Part shown: positions 29,470-37,943 of the stretch, in pieces
Numbering within the stretch: position 1 is the first letter of the stretch
Layout of the letters: each line of letters opens with the position of its first letter
NCBI RefSeq assembly: GCF_900101265.1
Contig: NZ_FMZS01000001.1
Coordinates: forward strand, 930,001 to 994,000
Length of the DNA stretch: 64,000 nt
Direction: 5' to 3'
DNA from: Massilia sp. PDC64
Lineage (GTDB): Bacteria > Pseudomonadota > Gammaproteobacteria > Burkholderiales > Burkholderiaceae_D
Notes under the pieces: model-generated
The model's database searches: none
What the model was told of the DNA's origin: nothing
Seen by the model: the letters and a program-made list of their open reading frames with translations, nothing else
Position numbers and translations under genes: made by a program

Positions 29470-29771
29470 GCGACGTTTTCCAGGAAGGTGCGCTCCTCGC
29501 GCAGGATGAAGCGCTTTTCACGCGCGAACGCGAAGTTCGCCACCGCTTCGTCGTCTTTCTTCAGGCGCAGCCGATAGGCTTCGTAATCGGCCAGGCTGTC
29601 GAAGCCGACGAGGCCCCACGCCTCGTAATTGGTCCCCTCGTGCGGCAAGAAATAGCCGAGCAGGCGCCCGCCCAGTCGCGGGATGATGCGCCCCCAGTTC
29701 TCGGCATACGTGCGGAAGGCATCGCGTTGAAAAGGGTCGATCTCGTAGCGGATGAAACAGGTGATGGGCAT
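29466..29771 (-). CDS. NIPSNAP-family protein
   Basis: This is a 101-residue single NIPSNAP domain, also a dimeric alpha-beta barrel ([37 protein letters not shown]). The same protein type is often found under ArsR-type regulators in proteobacteria. No catalytic role is established. It starts 73 bp from the divergent ArsR gene and is followed by the ABM gene with a 4-bp overlap. Confidence 0.92.
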   Translation of the reverse strand: MPITCFIRYEIDPFQRDAFRTYAENWGRIIPRLGGRLLGYFLPHEGTNYEAWGLVGFDSLADYEAYRLRLKKDDEAVANFAFAREKRFILREERTFLENVA

Positions 29772-29822
29772 GATGGCTCCTCGTAACGTTGAAGCCTCAT
29801 GGTAGTCACTGGCCCTGTCACG

Positions 29823-29846
29823 ATGCTTCGGCTAAGATCGAAGCAT
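29823..29846. promoter_or_regulatory. Inverted repeat overlapping the ArsR start codon
   Basis: ATGCTTCG (29823-29830), an 8-bp spacer, and CGAAGCAT (29839-29846) form a perfect dyad in the divergent spacer. The right arm runs into the ArsR-gene ATG. A related half-site GAAGCCTCAT lies near 29794. This fits an autoregulatory operator that also controls the NIPSNAP/ABM pair. Binding is inferred. Confidence 0.6.
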
Positions 29847-30519
29847 GAGAGACGGACCGAATATCGCGAACATCGCCGCCCTGATCGGCGACCAGGCGCG
29901 CGCCGAAGTGCTGAACGTGCTGATGAGCGGCATGGCACTGACGGCGACGGAACTGGCCGACGCCGCCGGCGTCACGCGCCAGACGATCAGCGCGCACCTG
30001 GCCAAGCTGCGCGAGGCGGGCCTGCTCGCCGTCGAGGCGCAGGGCCGGCACCGCTATTTCCGCATCGCCGACGCCGACGTCGCGCACCTGCTGGAATCCA
30101 TGATGGGCATCGCGTTCGGCACGGGCTCGGTACGCGTGCGCTCCAGTCCGCGCGAGCCGGCGCTGCGCAAGGCGCGCGTCTGCTACGACCATCTGGCCGG
30201 CGAACTCGGCGTGCTCGTTTACGAAAGCCTGGCCCGGCGCGGCGCGTTCGCGCTGGATGCCGGCGGTGTCGCGCTCACGGACGCGGGCCGCGCTCTTGTC
30301 GCGCAACTCGGGATCGATCCGCTGCCCTCCGCCACGCGCCGGCCGCTGTGCCGGCATTGCCTGGACTGGAGCGAGCGCCGCCATCACCTGGCGGGGGCCC
30401 TCGGGACGGCGCTGCTGGACCGTTTCCAGCAACTGGGCTGGGCGCGCCGCGTACCGGAATCGCGCGTGCTCGCGTTCAGCGCGGACGGCGAGGAGAAGTT
30501 GCGCGCCTGGCTCGCCTGA
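29845..30519 (+). CDS. ArsR-family winged-helix regulator
   Basis: This is a 224-residue regulator. The N-terminal winged helix (IAALIGDQARAEVLNVL, LADAAGVTRQTISAHLAKLREAGLL) is of the ArsR type and lacks a classical CxC metal site. A C-terminal extension of about 120 residues contains a Cys/His segment (LCRHCLDWSERRHH) that could sense metal, oxidant or ligand. It is divergent from the NIPSNAP/ABM pair and probably represses it. The ATG at 29845 overlaps the dyad. Confidence 0.92.
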   Translation: MRDGPNIANIAALIGDQARAEVLNVLMSGMALTATELADAAGVTRQTISAHLAKLREAGLLAVEAQGRHRYFRIADADVAHLLESMMGIAFGTGSVRVRSSPREPALRKARVCYDHLAGELGVLVYESLARRGAFALDAGGVALTDAGRALVAQLGIDPLPSATRRPLCRHCLDWSERRHHLAGALGTALLDRFQQLGWARRVPESRVLAFSADGEEKLRAWLA

Positions 30520-30520
30520 G

Positions 30521-30871
30521 TCAGGTAGCGAGCGTCGGCCGGCCCTGCCCCAGGATCCGCGCCAGCAGCGGGCGCTTGACGGGCGCCGGCAGGCCGCGGT
30601 CGACAAGATTGGCCCATTTCACGCTCAGTTGTTCGCAGGTAGCGCGCAGCACCGGGTCCGCATCCGGCAGGCGCGCCAGCGCATTCAGGTGGCGCTCGAT
30701 CACCGAGGCCAGTTTCACGCACGGCCCGTCGCCGCTCGCGCGGTCGCACGCGTCCGCATTGTTCACCGTGTATTGCGACATCAGATGCAGCAGCGCCGCC
30801 ACGAGCAGTTCGTGGCGCGTCGTGCGCCGTCCGTCCGGCGTGTTCAGTTGGTCCAGCAGATCGTCGTCCAT
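30521..30871 (-). CDS. Small uncharacterised protein under a Fur box
   Basis: This is a 116-residue soluble, mostly helical protein (HELLVAALLHLMSQY, VLRATCEQLSVKWANLVDRG) with three Cys and no signal peptide. I do not recognise its family. GGAGG precedes the ATG at 30869-30871. A nearly perfect Fur box lies 19-39 bp upstream and serves only this gene, because the neighbour on the right ends there. It is therefore very likely induced by iron starvation. A role in iron sparing or regulation of iron uptake is possible. A relation to the pseudomonad fur-associated FagA proteins should be tested, but I cannot confirm it. Confidence 0.8.
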   Translation of the reverse strand: MDDDLLDQLNTPDGRRTTRHELLVAALLHLMSQYTVNNADACDRASGDGPCVKLASVIERHLNALARLPDADPVLRATCEQLSVKWANLVDRGLPAPVKRPLLARILGQGRPTLAT

Positions 30872-30889
30872 AAGCCCTCCTCGAAATTT

Positions 30890-30910
30890 AAATGAGAATG
30901 ATTCTCGTTT
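30890..30910 (-). promoter_or_regulatory. Fur box
   Basis: AAATGAGAAT-G-ATTCTCGTTT is a 21-bp palindrome with one mismatch and matches the Fur consensus closely. It lies directly upstream of the 116-residue gene. No other start codon is within reach, so it controls that gene alone. Confidence 0.88.
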
Positions 30911-30949
30911 CGATTATGGAGCGGGATACGGCCGAAGGCAAGCGAAAAA

Positions 30950-31918
30950 TCAGAGGCGAGTTTCGCGGGCCGCGCGCAGGAATTCGTCCAGTACCGGCGT
31001 GCAGTCGAGCAGGTCGCCGCCCGTGGCGCGGTGGAACTCCGGATGCCATTGCAGGCCCATCACGAACGGCGCGCGCTGGTAGCGGATCGCCTCGACGACG
31101 CCGTCCGGCTCGGACATCGCTTCCACGTGGATGTCGCGTCCCAGGTCCTTGACGGCCTGGTGGTGGATCGAGTTCACGACGGCGCGCTCGTGCTTGGGGA
31201 ACATCTTGCGCAGCGACGACCCGTGCGGGAAGACGATCGCATGACGGTGCGCATCGTAGATGTCGTGCACGTGCGGCTGGGCGCCGGGAACGTTCGTGAC
31301 GATGTCCTGGTGCAACGTGCCGCCGAACGCGACGTTGATCAGCTGGCAACCGCGGCAGATGCCCAGCACGGGCTTGCCGGCGTCGACGAATTCGTGCAGC
31401 AGTTCCAGTTCGTAGACGTCGCGCGCGCGGTCGCCACTCCATTCGGGGCGGGTCGGCGTTTCGGAATACGTCATCGGCGACACGTCCGCCCCGCCCTGCA
31501 GCACGAGGCCGTCCAGGTGGCGCGCGTAATGGCGCATCGTGATATTGCTGGGGTGAAGTAACCCGTTCGTATTGACGGTCGGGACCATGAACACGAGCAC
31601 GTCGCGCGACATCACCCATTGCGCGATCGATTCCTCGAGGTATTGCAGGTTCTTGCTGCGCAAGCCCTTCGCGCCCTCTTCCGGGTGGAAGATGCGGGCG
31701 GAGACGCCAATGCGGAGCGTACGCCGCATAAAGTCGCGGTTGAACTTGTCGGCCAGGGCGCGCCAGCGCGAGCGCAGCACGCGGCCGGCCAGGTTCAGCG
31801 GCGTGTCGTCCGTACGCAGGTAGCGCGACGCATTGCCGCCGGCACGCCGGTCGGGTACGCGCGGCGGCGGACCGGCGTCCGTTGGTTCATTAGCCTGCTT
31901 GTCATTGTCCTCAGCCAT
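30950..31918 (-). CDS. Class I glutamine amidotransferase-like hydrolase (PuuD/peptidase C26 type)
   Basis: This is a 322-residue protein. After a Pro/Asp-rich N-terminal extension of about 65 residues comes a class I glutamine amidotransferase fold. The nucleophile is Cys188 in GICRGCQL, with QGGADVSP upstream and His/Glu in LQWHPEF. PuuD-type enzymes hydrolyse gamma-glutamyl-GABA in putrescine breakdown, and other family members act on related gamma-glutamyl compounds. No other puu genes are near, so the substrate is open. AAGGA lies upstream of the ATG at 31916-31918. Confidence 0.9.
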   Translation of the reverse strand: MAEDNDKQANEPTDAGPPPRVPDRRAGGNASRYLRTDDTPLNLAGRVLRSRWRALADKFNRDFMRRTLRIGVSARIFHPEEGAKGLRSKNLQYLEESIAQWVMSRDVLVFMVPTVNTNGLLHPSNITMRHYARHLDGLVLQGGADVSPMTYSETPTRPEWSGDRARDVYELELLHEFVDAGKPVLGICRGCQLINVAFGGTLHQDIVTNVPGAQPHVHDIYDAHRHAIVFPHGSSLRKMFPKHERAVVNSIHHQAVKDLGRDIHVEAMSEPDGVVEAIRYQRAPFVMGLQWHPEFHRATGGDLLDCTPVLDEFLRAARETRL

Positions 31919-32237
31919 GATCTCAATATATCCTTGCGACGGTCGCGCACGATTCGTTTTAAAAAAAATATCGTTTTAGTAATGAAATCACGATTTCCGT
32001 CAGGCTTGCGGCACGCGCGGCCGCCCGCACATGAACAGGATGCCGGGATACCGCAGACTTGGCAATCCGTGCAACGAACACTTGCAAACTTGCGCTTAAC
32101 AGGCAAAAATACTGTATTTCCATACAGCTGTTTTGCCCGCACGTCGCCTCCCGTCCGGTAGAACCCACCGCGTGAAGTCGCTTATTTTCCGCGCGACAAG
32201 ATAGAATGCGCAGCATTCGAATGATTGAAGATCAAGC
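31919..32237. other. 319-bp divergent spacer before parE
   Basis: This spacer has AT-rich stretches (A8 near 31965, TATCGTTTTAG), a LexA-like box at 32112-32127 and a TAGAAT at 32202-32207 that could be a second -10 for parE with a poor -35. An 85-codon minus-strand frame (31959-32216) has no conserved features and is not called. No small RNA can be supported. Confidence 0.55.
32090..32127 (+). promoter_or_regulatory. LexA-like box over a candidate parE promoter
   Basis: CTGTAT-TTCC-ATACAG (32112-32127), preceded by TA, is a perfect dyad of the CTG-N10-CAG LexA type. It covers the -10 (TGTATT, 32113-32118) of a possible promoter whose -35 is TTGCGC (32090-32095) at 17-bp spacing, pointing to parE 110 bp away. 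LexA control of parE would be unusual. Binding is not shown. Confidence 0.62.
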
Positions 32238-34238
32238 ATGGCCACCAAGAAAAACGCAACCGATTACAGCGAATCATCCATCCGCGTCCTGAAAGGACTG
32301 GAGCCCGTCAAGCAGCGTCCGGGCATGTACACCCGCACCGAGAATCCGCTGCACATCATCCAGGAAGTGATCGACAACGCCTCGGACGAGGCGCTGGGCG
32401 GCCACTGCAAGAACATCGATGTGACGATGAACGCGGACGGTTCCATCACCGTCGAGGACGACGGCCGCGGCATCCCGGTCGGCCTGCATCCGGAAGAAGG
32501 CGTCTCGACTGTCGAGATCGTGTTCACCCGCCTGCACGCCGGCGGCAAGTTCGACAAGGGCTCCGGTGGCGCCTACGCGTTCTCGGGCGGCCTGCACGGC
32601 GTGGGCGTGTCCGTCACGAACGCGCTGTCGAAACGTCTCGAAATTACCGTGTGGCGCAAGGACGACGACGGCAACGGCGTACACAAGCTCGTGTTCGCGG
32701 ACGGCGACGTCATCGAACCGCTGACCTCCGAGCCGTTCGAGCGCGGCGGCAAGAAGAACGGCACGCGCGTCACCGCGTGGCCGGACGGTAAATACTTCGA
32801 TTCGCCGAACATCCCGATGAGCGAGCTGCAGCGCCTGCTGCGTTCGAAGGCCGTGCTGCTGCCGGGCGTGACCGTCACGCTGACCAATGCGAAGACGGGC
32901 GACAAGCAGACCTGGCGCTACGACGAAGGCCTGCGCGGCTACCTGACGGAAGCCCTCGCGCAGACGGCGGGCGGCGGCCAGACCCTGATCCCCCTGTTCG
33001 AAGGCGCGCAGTACGCGGCCGCCGGCGATGAAGGTTTCGCGGAAGGCGAAGGCGCGGCGTGGGTCGTCGCGTGGACGGAAGAAGGCGCCGTCGTGCGCGA
33101 ATCGTACGTCAACCTGATCCCGACGCCGAGCGGCGGCACGCACGAATCCGGCCTGCGCGACGGCCTGTTCGGCGCCGTGAAGAACTTCGTCGAGATGCAC
33201 TCGCTGCTGCCGAAGGGCGTCAAGCTGCTGCCGGAAGACGTGTTCGCGCGCGTCTCGTTCGTGCTGTCCGCGAAAGTGCTGGACCCGCAGTTCCAGGGCC
33301 AGACGAAGGAACGCCTGAACTCGCGCGACGCCGTGAAACTCGTGTCGACGTTCACGAAGCCGCCGCTCGAACTGTGGCTGAACCAGCACGTCGAATACGG
33401 CCGCAAGCTGGCGGACCTCGTCATCAAGCAGGCGCAGTCGCGCCTCCGCTCGCTGCAAAAGGTCGAGAAGAAGAAGTCGTCCGGCGTGGCCGTGTTGCCG
33501 GGCAAGCTGACCGATTGCGAATCGACGGACATCACCCGCAACGAACTGTTCCTCGTCGAGGGCGACTCGGCGGGCGGTTCCGCGAAGATGGGCCGCGACA
33601 AGGAATTCCAGGCGATCCTGCCGCTGCGCGGCAAGGTCCTGAACACGTGGGAAACGGACCGTGACCGCCTGTTCGCCAACAACGAGATCCACGACATCGC
33701 GGTGGCGATCGGCGTCGACCCGCACGGCCCGGACGACAATCCGGATCTTTCAGGGCTGCGGTACGGGAAGATTTGCATCCTCTCCGATGCGGACGTGGAC
33801 GGCTCGCACATCCAGGTCCTGCTGCTGACCCTCTTCTTCAAGCACTTCCCCGCCCTCTTCAAGAACGGCCACGTGTGCGTCGCGCGCCCGCCGCTGTACC
33901 GTGTGGACGTGCCGGCCCGCGGCAAGAAGCCGATCCAGAAGCTGTACGCGCTGGACGACGGCGAACTGCTGGCCATCGAGGACAAGCTCAAGAAGGAAGG
34001 CCTGAAGGAAGGCACGTGGAGCATCTCCCGCTTCAAGGGCCTGGGCGAGATGAACGCCGAGCAGCTGTGGGAAACGACGATGAACCCGGACACCCGCCGC
34101 CTGCTGCCGGTGGCCTTCGGCGACTACGGCCTGGCCGAATCGTCGGCGCGCTTCAACATGCTGATGGGTAAAGGCGAAGCCGCCGCCCGCCGCGCGTGGC
34201 TGGAAGAGCACGGGAACGAGACGGAAGCCGACATCTGA
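32238..34238 (+). CDS. parE: DNA topoisomerase IV subunit B
   Basis: ParE is the ATPase subunit of topoisomerase IV, which unlinks daughter chromosomes. The 666-residue protein has the GHKL ATP site (EVIDNASDEALGG, DDGRGIPVG, GGKFDKGSGGAYAFSGGLHGVG in parts), a transducer domain and the Toprim region (LVEGDSAGGSAKMGRD, DADVDGSHI). Length and lack of a GyrB-type insertion support ParE. parC follows by 28 bp, so the two subunits are one operon. Confidence 0.97.
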   Translation: MATKKNATDYSESSIRVLKGLEPVKQRPGMYTRTENPLHIIQEVIDNASDEALGGHCKNIDVTMNADGSITVEDDGRGIPVGLHPEEGVSTVEIVFTRLHAGGKFDKGSGGAYAFSGGLHGVGVSVTNALSKRLEITVWRKDDDGNGVHKLVFADGDVIEPLTSEPFERGGKKNGTRVTAWPDGKYFDSPNIPMSELQRLLRSKAVLLPGVTVTLTNAKTGDKQTWRYDEGLRGYLTEALAQTAGGGQTLIPLFEGAQYAAAGDEGFAEGEGAAWVVAWTEEGAVVRESYVNLIPTPSGGTHESGLRDGLFGAVKNFVEMHSLLPKGVKLLPEDVFARVSFVLSAKVLDPQFQGQTKERLNSRDAVKLVSTFTKPPLELWLNQHVEYGRKLADLVIKQAQSRLRSLQKVEKKKSSGVAVLPGKLTDCESTDITRNELFLVEGDSAGGSAKMGRDKEFQAILPLRGKVLNTWETDRDRLFANNEIHDIAVAIGVDPHGPDDNPDLSGLRYGKICILSDADVDGSHIQVLLLTLFFKHFPALFKNGHVCVARPPLYRVDVPARGKKPIQKLYALDDGELLAIEDKLKKEGLKEGTWSISRFKGLGEMNAEQLWETTMNPDTRRLLPVAFGDYGLAESSARFNMLMGKGEAAARRAWLEEHGNETEADI

Positions 34239-34266
34239 CCGCCGCCGAATACGAACATAGAAAATC

Positions 34267-36606
34267 ATGACGCAAGCAAGCCTTTTCGAACAAACTACTC
34301 CACCCGGCGGCGGCGGCGACGACGCCGAGACGCTGACCCTCTCGACTTTCGCCGAACGCGCCTACCTGGACTATGCCGTCTCGGTCGTCAAAGGCCGCGC
34401 GCTGCCGGATGTCTCGGACGGCCAGAAGCCCGTCCAGCGCCGCATCCTGTACTCGATGAACGAACTGGGTCTCGGCCCGACCGCGAAGCCGCGCAAGTCC
34501 GCGACCGTCGTCGGCGACGTGCTCGGTAAGCTGCACCCGCACGGCGACCAGTCGGTCTATGACGCCCTCGTGCGCATGGCCCAGGACTTTTCGCTGCGCT
34601 ATCCGCTCATCGACGGCCAGGGCAACTTCGGCTCGCGCGACGGCGACGGCGCCGCGGCGATGCGTTACACGGAAGCCCGTTTGACGCCCGTCTCGCGCCT
34701 GCTGCTGGACGAGATCGACATGGGCACCGTCGACTTCCAGCCGAACTACGACGGCTCGACGGAAGAACCGCGCACCCTGCCCGCACGCCTGCCGATGGTG
34801 CTGCTGAACGGCGCATCCGGCATCGCCGTGGGTCTCGCCACCGAGATCCCGTCGCACAACCTGCGCGAAGTGGCCGCCGCCGCCGTCGCGATGATCCGCA
34901 ATCCGAAGATCACGCACGCCGAACTGATGACCCTGATGCCCGGTCCGGACTACCCGGGCGGCGGCCAGATCATCACCCCGGCATCCGCCATCGCCGACAT
35001 GTACGCATCGGGCCGCGGCTCGATGAAGGTGCGCGCGCGCTGGAAGATCGAGGAACTGGCGCGCGGCCAGTGGCAGGCCGTTGTCACGGAACTGCCGCCG
35101 GGCACGTCCGCCCAGCGCGTGCTGGAAGAGATCGAGGAACTCACGAACCCGAAGGTCAAGGTCGGCAAGAAAGCCCTGCTGCCCGAGCAGCTCACGCTGA
35201 AGCAGACGATCCTCGGCGCGCTCGACACCGTGCGCGACGAATCCGGCCGCGAAGCGCCGGTGCGCCTCGTGTTCGAACCGAAGTCGAAGAACCAGGACCA
35301 GACGGAATTCATGCTGATGCTGCTGGCGCACACGTCGCTGGAAACGTCGGCACCGATCAACCTCGTGATGATCGGCGGCGACGGCCGTCCGCGCCAGAAG
35401 GGCCTGACCGAGATCCTGCAGGAATGGATCGAATACCGCTTCGTCACGGTCCGCCGCCGCACGGAATTCAGGCTGGGCAAGGTCAACGACCGCATCCACA
35501 TCCTGGAAGGCCGCGAGACCGTCCTGCTGAACATCGACGAGGTCATCCACATCATCCGCAACTCGGACGATCCGAAGGCGGCCCTGATCGAGCGCTTCCG
35601 CCTGTCCGAGCGCCAGGCCGAGGACATCCTCGAGATCCGCCTGCGCCAGCTGGCGCGCCTGGAAGCGATCAAGATCCAGCAGGAGCTGGCCGAGCTGCGC
35701 AACGAAAAGGAGAAGCTGGAGGACATCCTCGAGAACCCGAACTCGATGAAGCGCCTGATCATCCGCGAGATCGAGGCCGACTCGAAGCAGTACGGCGACG
35801 ACCGCCGCACGCTGATCGAGGAAGCGCAGAAGGCCGTGGCCGAGCAGAAGATCATCGACGAGCCGGTGACCGTCATCGTGTCCGAAAAGGGCTGGGTGCG
35901 CGCGCGCACCGGCATCGGCCACGATCCGGCCCAGTTCACGTTCAAGGCGGGCGACTCGCTGTACGGCGCCTTTGAATGCCGTACGGTCGACACGCTGCTG
36001 TGCATCGGCGACAACGGTAAAGTCTATTCCGTTCCCGTGGCCGCCCTGCCCGGCGCGCGCGGCGACGGCGTCCCCATCACGACCCTCGTCGACCTGTCGG
36101 GCGGCGGTCGCATCCTGTACTACTACGTGGGCCCGGCCGAGACGCGCCTGCTGCTCGCCACGTCTGCGGGCTTCGGCTTCATCACGAAGGCCGGCGACAT
36201 GATCACGCGCCTGAAGGGCGGCAAATCGTTCATCACCTTGGACGACGGCGCCGTGCCGCTGCCGCCGCGCGTCGTCGCGGACAACGCGGGCGCCATCGCC
36301 TGTCTGTCCGAGAAGGGTCGCGTGCTGGTGTTCGGCATCGACGAAATGAAAGTGCTGCAGAACGGCGGCCGCGGCGTGATCCTGATGGGCCTGGAACCGA
36401 AGGAAAAACTGCTGGCCGTGCAACCGATCAGCCAGAAGGGCCTGAACGTGGTGGGCACCTGGGCCGGCGACAAGCCGCGCACGGTGGAGTTGTTCGCATC
36501 CGGCCTGGAGCCGCACTTCGGCAAGCGGGCCAACAAGGGCAAGCCGTTGTCGGCCAAGCTGAAGGCGAAGGACCTCGCGATGCGCACCACGGGCGACGGC
36601 GCCTGA
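34267..36606 (+). CDS. parC: DNA topoisomerase IV subunit A
   Basis: ParC is the 779-residue DNA-cleaving subunit. The winged-helix region has [12 protein letters not shown] and [21 protein letters not shown]. The catalytic Tyr is in [15 protein letters not shown] context ([12 protein letters not shown]). The C-terminal part (about 500-779) is a degenerate beta-pinwheel without a GyrA box, which fits ParC and not GyrA. It ends 5 bp before a strong bidirectional terminator. Confidence 0.96.
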   Translation: MTQASLFEQTTPPGGGGDDAETLTLSTFAERAYLDYAVSVVKGRALPDVSDGQKPVQRRILYSMNELGLGPTAKPRKSATVVGDVLGKLHPHGDQSVYDALVRMAQDFSLRYPLIDGQGNFGSRDGDGAAAMRYTEARLTPVSRLLLDEIDMGTVDFQPNYDGSTEEPRTLPARLPMVLLNGASGIAVGLATEIPSHNLREVAAAAVAMIRNPKITHAELMTLMPGPDYPGGGQIITPASAIADMYASGRGSMKVRARWKIEELARGQWQAVVTELPPGTSAQRVLEEIEELTNPKVKVGKKALLPEQLTLKQTILGALDTVRDESGREAPVRLVFEPKSKNQDQTEFMLMLLAHTSLETSAPINLVMIGGDGRPRQKGLTEILQEWIEYRFVTVRRRTEFRLGKVNDRIHILEGRETVLLNIDEVIHIIRNSDDPKAALIERFRLSERQAEDILEIRLRQLARLEAIKIQQELAELRNEKEKLEDILENPNSMKRLIIREIEADSKQYGDDRRTLIEEAQKAVAEQKIIDEPVTVIVSEKGWVRARTGIGHDPAQFTFKAGDSLYGAFECRTVDTLLCIGDNGKVYSVPVAALPGARGDGVPITTLVDLSGGGRILYYYVGPAETRLLLATSAGFGFITKAGDMITRLKGGKSFITLDDGAVPLPPRVVADNAGAIACLSEKGRVLVFGIDEMKVLQNGGRGVILMGLEPKEKLLAVQPISQKGLNVVGTWAGDKPRTVELFASGLEPHFGKRANKGKPLSAKLKAKDLAMRTTGDGA

Positions 36607-36610
36607 TAAC

Positions 36611-36638
36611 AAAAAACGGACCCGCGGGTCCGTTTTTT
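36611..36638. terminator. Bidirectional intrinsic terminator after parC
   Basis: AAAAAACGGACCC directly joins its exact complement GGGTCCGTTTTTT around a central GC, a perfect 28-bp palindrome. It serves parC rightward and the Lys/Ala-rich gene leftward. Confidence 0.95.
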
Positions 36639-36653
36639 CATGGGCGCTCCAAA

Positions 36654-37190
36654 TTATTTGGCGGCGTCCTTGTGTGCTTCGGCGACGGCTTCAGCACGCT
36701 TTTCGTTGGCCTTGGCGTGGGCCTTGGCTTTATCGGCGTTGGCGTCCACGATCTTCTTCTGGGCCTTTTCGTCGGCCTTGATCATGGTCTTCTGGGCGTC
36801 GTAATTGGCTTCGGCGGTCTTTTCCTCGGCCTTGGCAGCAGCCTTGGTCTTGTCTTCCGGATCAGCCTTGGCGACTTTCTCGTTGGCCTTGGCGACCTTC
36901 TTCTCGGCCTTGTCGTGTGCCTTGGCCTTCTTCTCGTTGGCCTTGTCGACGGCCTTGTTGATCTTCTCGTCCTGCTTCGACATTTCCTTGGCCTCTTTCT
37001 CGTTGGCCTTGGCGATCTTCTTGTCGGCATCGGCATTGCCGGTCGACGTCGTGCCAGCCGTGCCGCTCTGGCCCGATGCCGTGGTGGAGTCGGTGGTGGT
37101 CGTGACCGGGGTCGCCGGTGCCGTCGTGGATTGGGCGTAAACCGAGGTGGCGAACAGGCCGGCGATCAGGGTGGCGAGCAGTTTATTCAT
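36654..37190 (-). CDS. Exported Lys/Ala/Glu-rich repeat protein
   Basis: This is a 178-residue protein with a signal peptide (residues 1-19, ending TSVYA), a Thr/Ser-rich stretch (about 20-52) and then a highly charged helix to the end. The helix is built from imperfect KANEKxAKA-type units spaced about 7-11 residues apart, likely a long single alpha-helix or coiled coil. No enzyme motif is present. AGGAGA precedes the ATG at 37188-37190. Function is unknown. A periplasmic spacer, cell-wall or stress protein is possible. The low complexity makes homology calls unreliable. Confidence 0.82.
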   Translation of the reverse strand: MNKLLATLIAGLFATSVYAQSTTAPATPVTTTTDSTTASGQSGTAGTTSTGNADADKKIAKANEKEAKEMSKQDEKINKAVDKANEKKAKAHDKAEKKVAKANEKVAKADPEDKTKAAAKAEEKTAEANYDAQKTMIKADEKAQKKIVDANADKAKAHAKANEKRAEAVAEAHKDAAK

Positions 37191-37345
37191 CGTAGTTCTC
37201 CTGAAGTGAGTATGGTGGGGCGCGCCTTGACGCGCCATATGTTTTTGTTAAGTCAGGGCTTCAGAATATGCTTGCGACAACTTCCGCTCTGTTCGCCAGC
37301 GCACGCAGTACATACTGGCCATCATCCAATTTGTGACGAAATCTT

Positions 37346-37858
37346 TCAGCGTGCCGCCGCCTTCTCGGCACCCTTGCGTTTCGACTCGGCATGTTTTTTC
37401 TTGCTTGCCTTTACGGCCGCTTCCGTCTTCATGCGGCTGCCCGGCGGCTCTTTCACAGCGCGCGCATTTGCCTGCATGACTTCGCTCTCGGCCTTGGTGC
37501 CGGCCTTGCCACGTCCGCCACTCGCGGCCGCATCCGGATCGGTGTTGTTGGGCGCCGTCGTGTTGGTGGCCTGGGCATTCACGCTGTCGGCCTTGCCCGG
37601 CGCGGGGTTGATGACGGCCGTGCTCTTGCTGGTCACCTTGCCCGTGGCATCGACGCCGGCCGCCTGGCGGCCCGTGTCGCCGTGCGACGAATTCGTTTTT
37701 GCGGTGCCGTCCGTGCGCAAGCCCGTGCCGGACACGCCGGCGGCCGTGGTGTTGTGACCGGAAACGGCCTGGCCGATCGGCGCCGTGTTGGCGGTGGTCT
37801 GGGCCCAGGCCGACGAAGCCAGCAGGGCGCACGCGAGGGTGGGGAGGAATTTTTTCAT
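37346..37858 (-). CDS. Exported low-complexity 170-residue protein
   Basis: I do not recognise a family. A signal peptide (MKKFLPTLACALLASSAWA) is followed by a Thr/Asn/Gly/Ala-rich, probably disordered region to about residue 125 and a Lys/Ala-rich tail (KASKKKHAESKRKGAEKAA in part). It resembles the next gene leftward in having an exported N-terminus and Lys/Ala-rich end, so the two may be related in role. The 155 bp between them shows no gene. Confidence 0.78.
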   Translation of the reverse strand: MKKFLPTLACALLASSAWAQTTANTAPIGQAVSGHNTTAAGVSGTGLRTDGTAKTNSSHGDTGRQAAGVDATGKVTSKSTAVINPAPGKADSVNAQATNTTAPNNTDPDAAASGGRGKAGTKAESEVMQANARAVKEPPGSRMKTEAAVKASKKKHAESKRKGAEKAAAR

Positions 37859-37943
37859 GATGATCTCGTTTCGTAGGTGGTTCGTCGAAACGAGGATAGG
37901 TGCGCCGCCCGGGTGACTCTGTTCGGCAGCGCACCCGCCGGCG

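Noticed and set aside
31959..32216. 85-codon minus-strand frame before parE
   Set aside because: It covers the LexA-like dyad, has no Shine-Dalgarno and no recognisable content.
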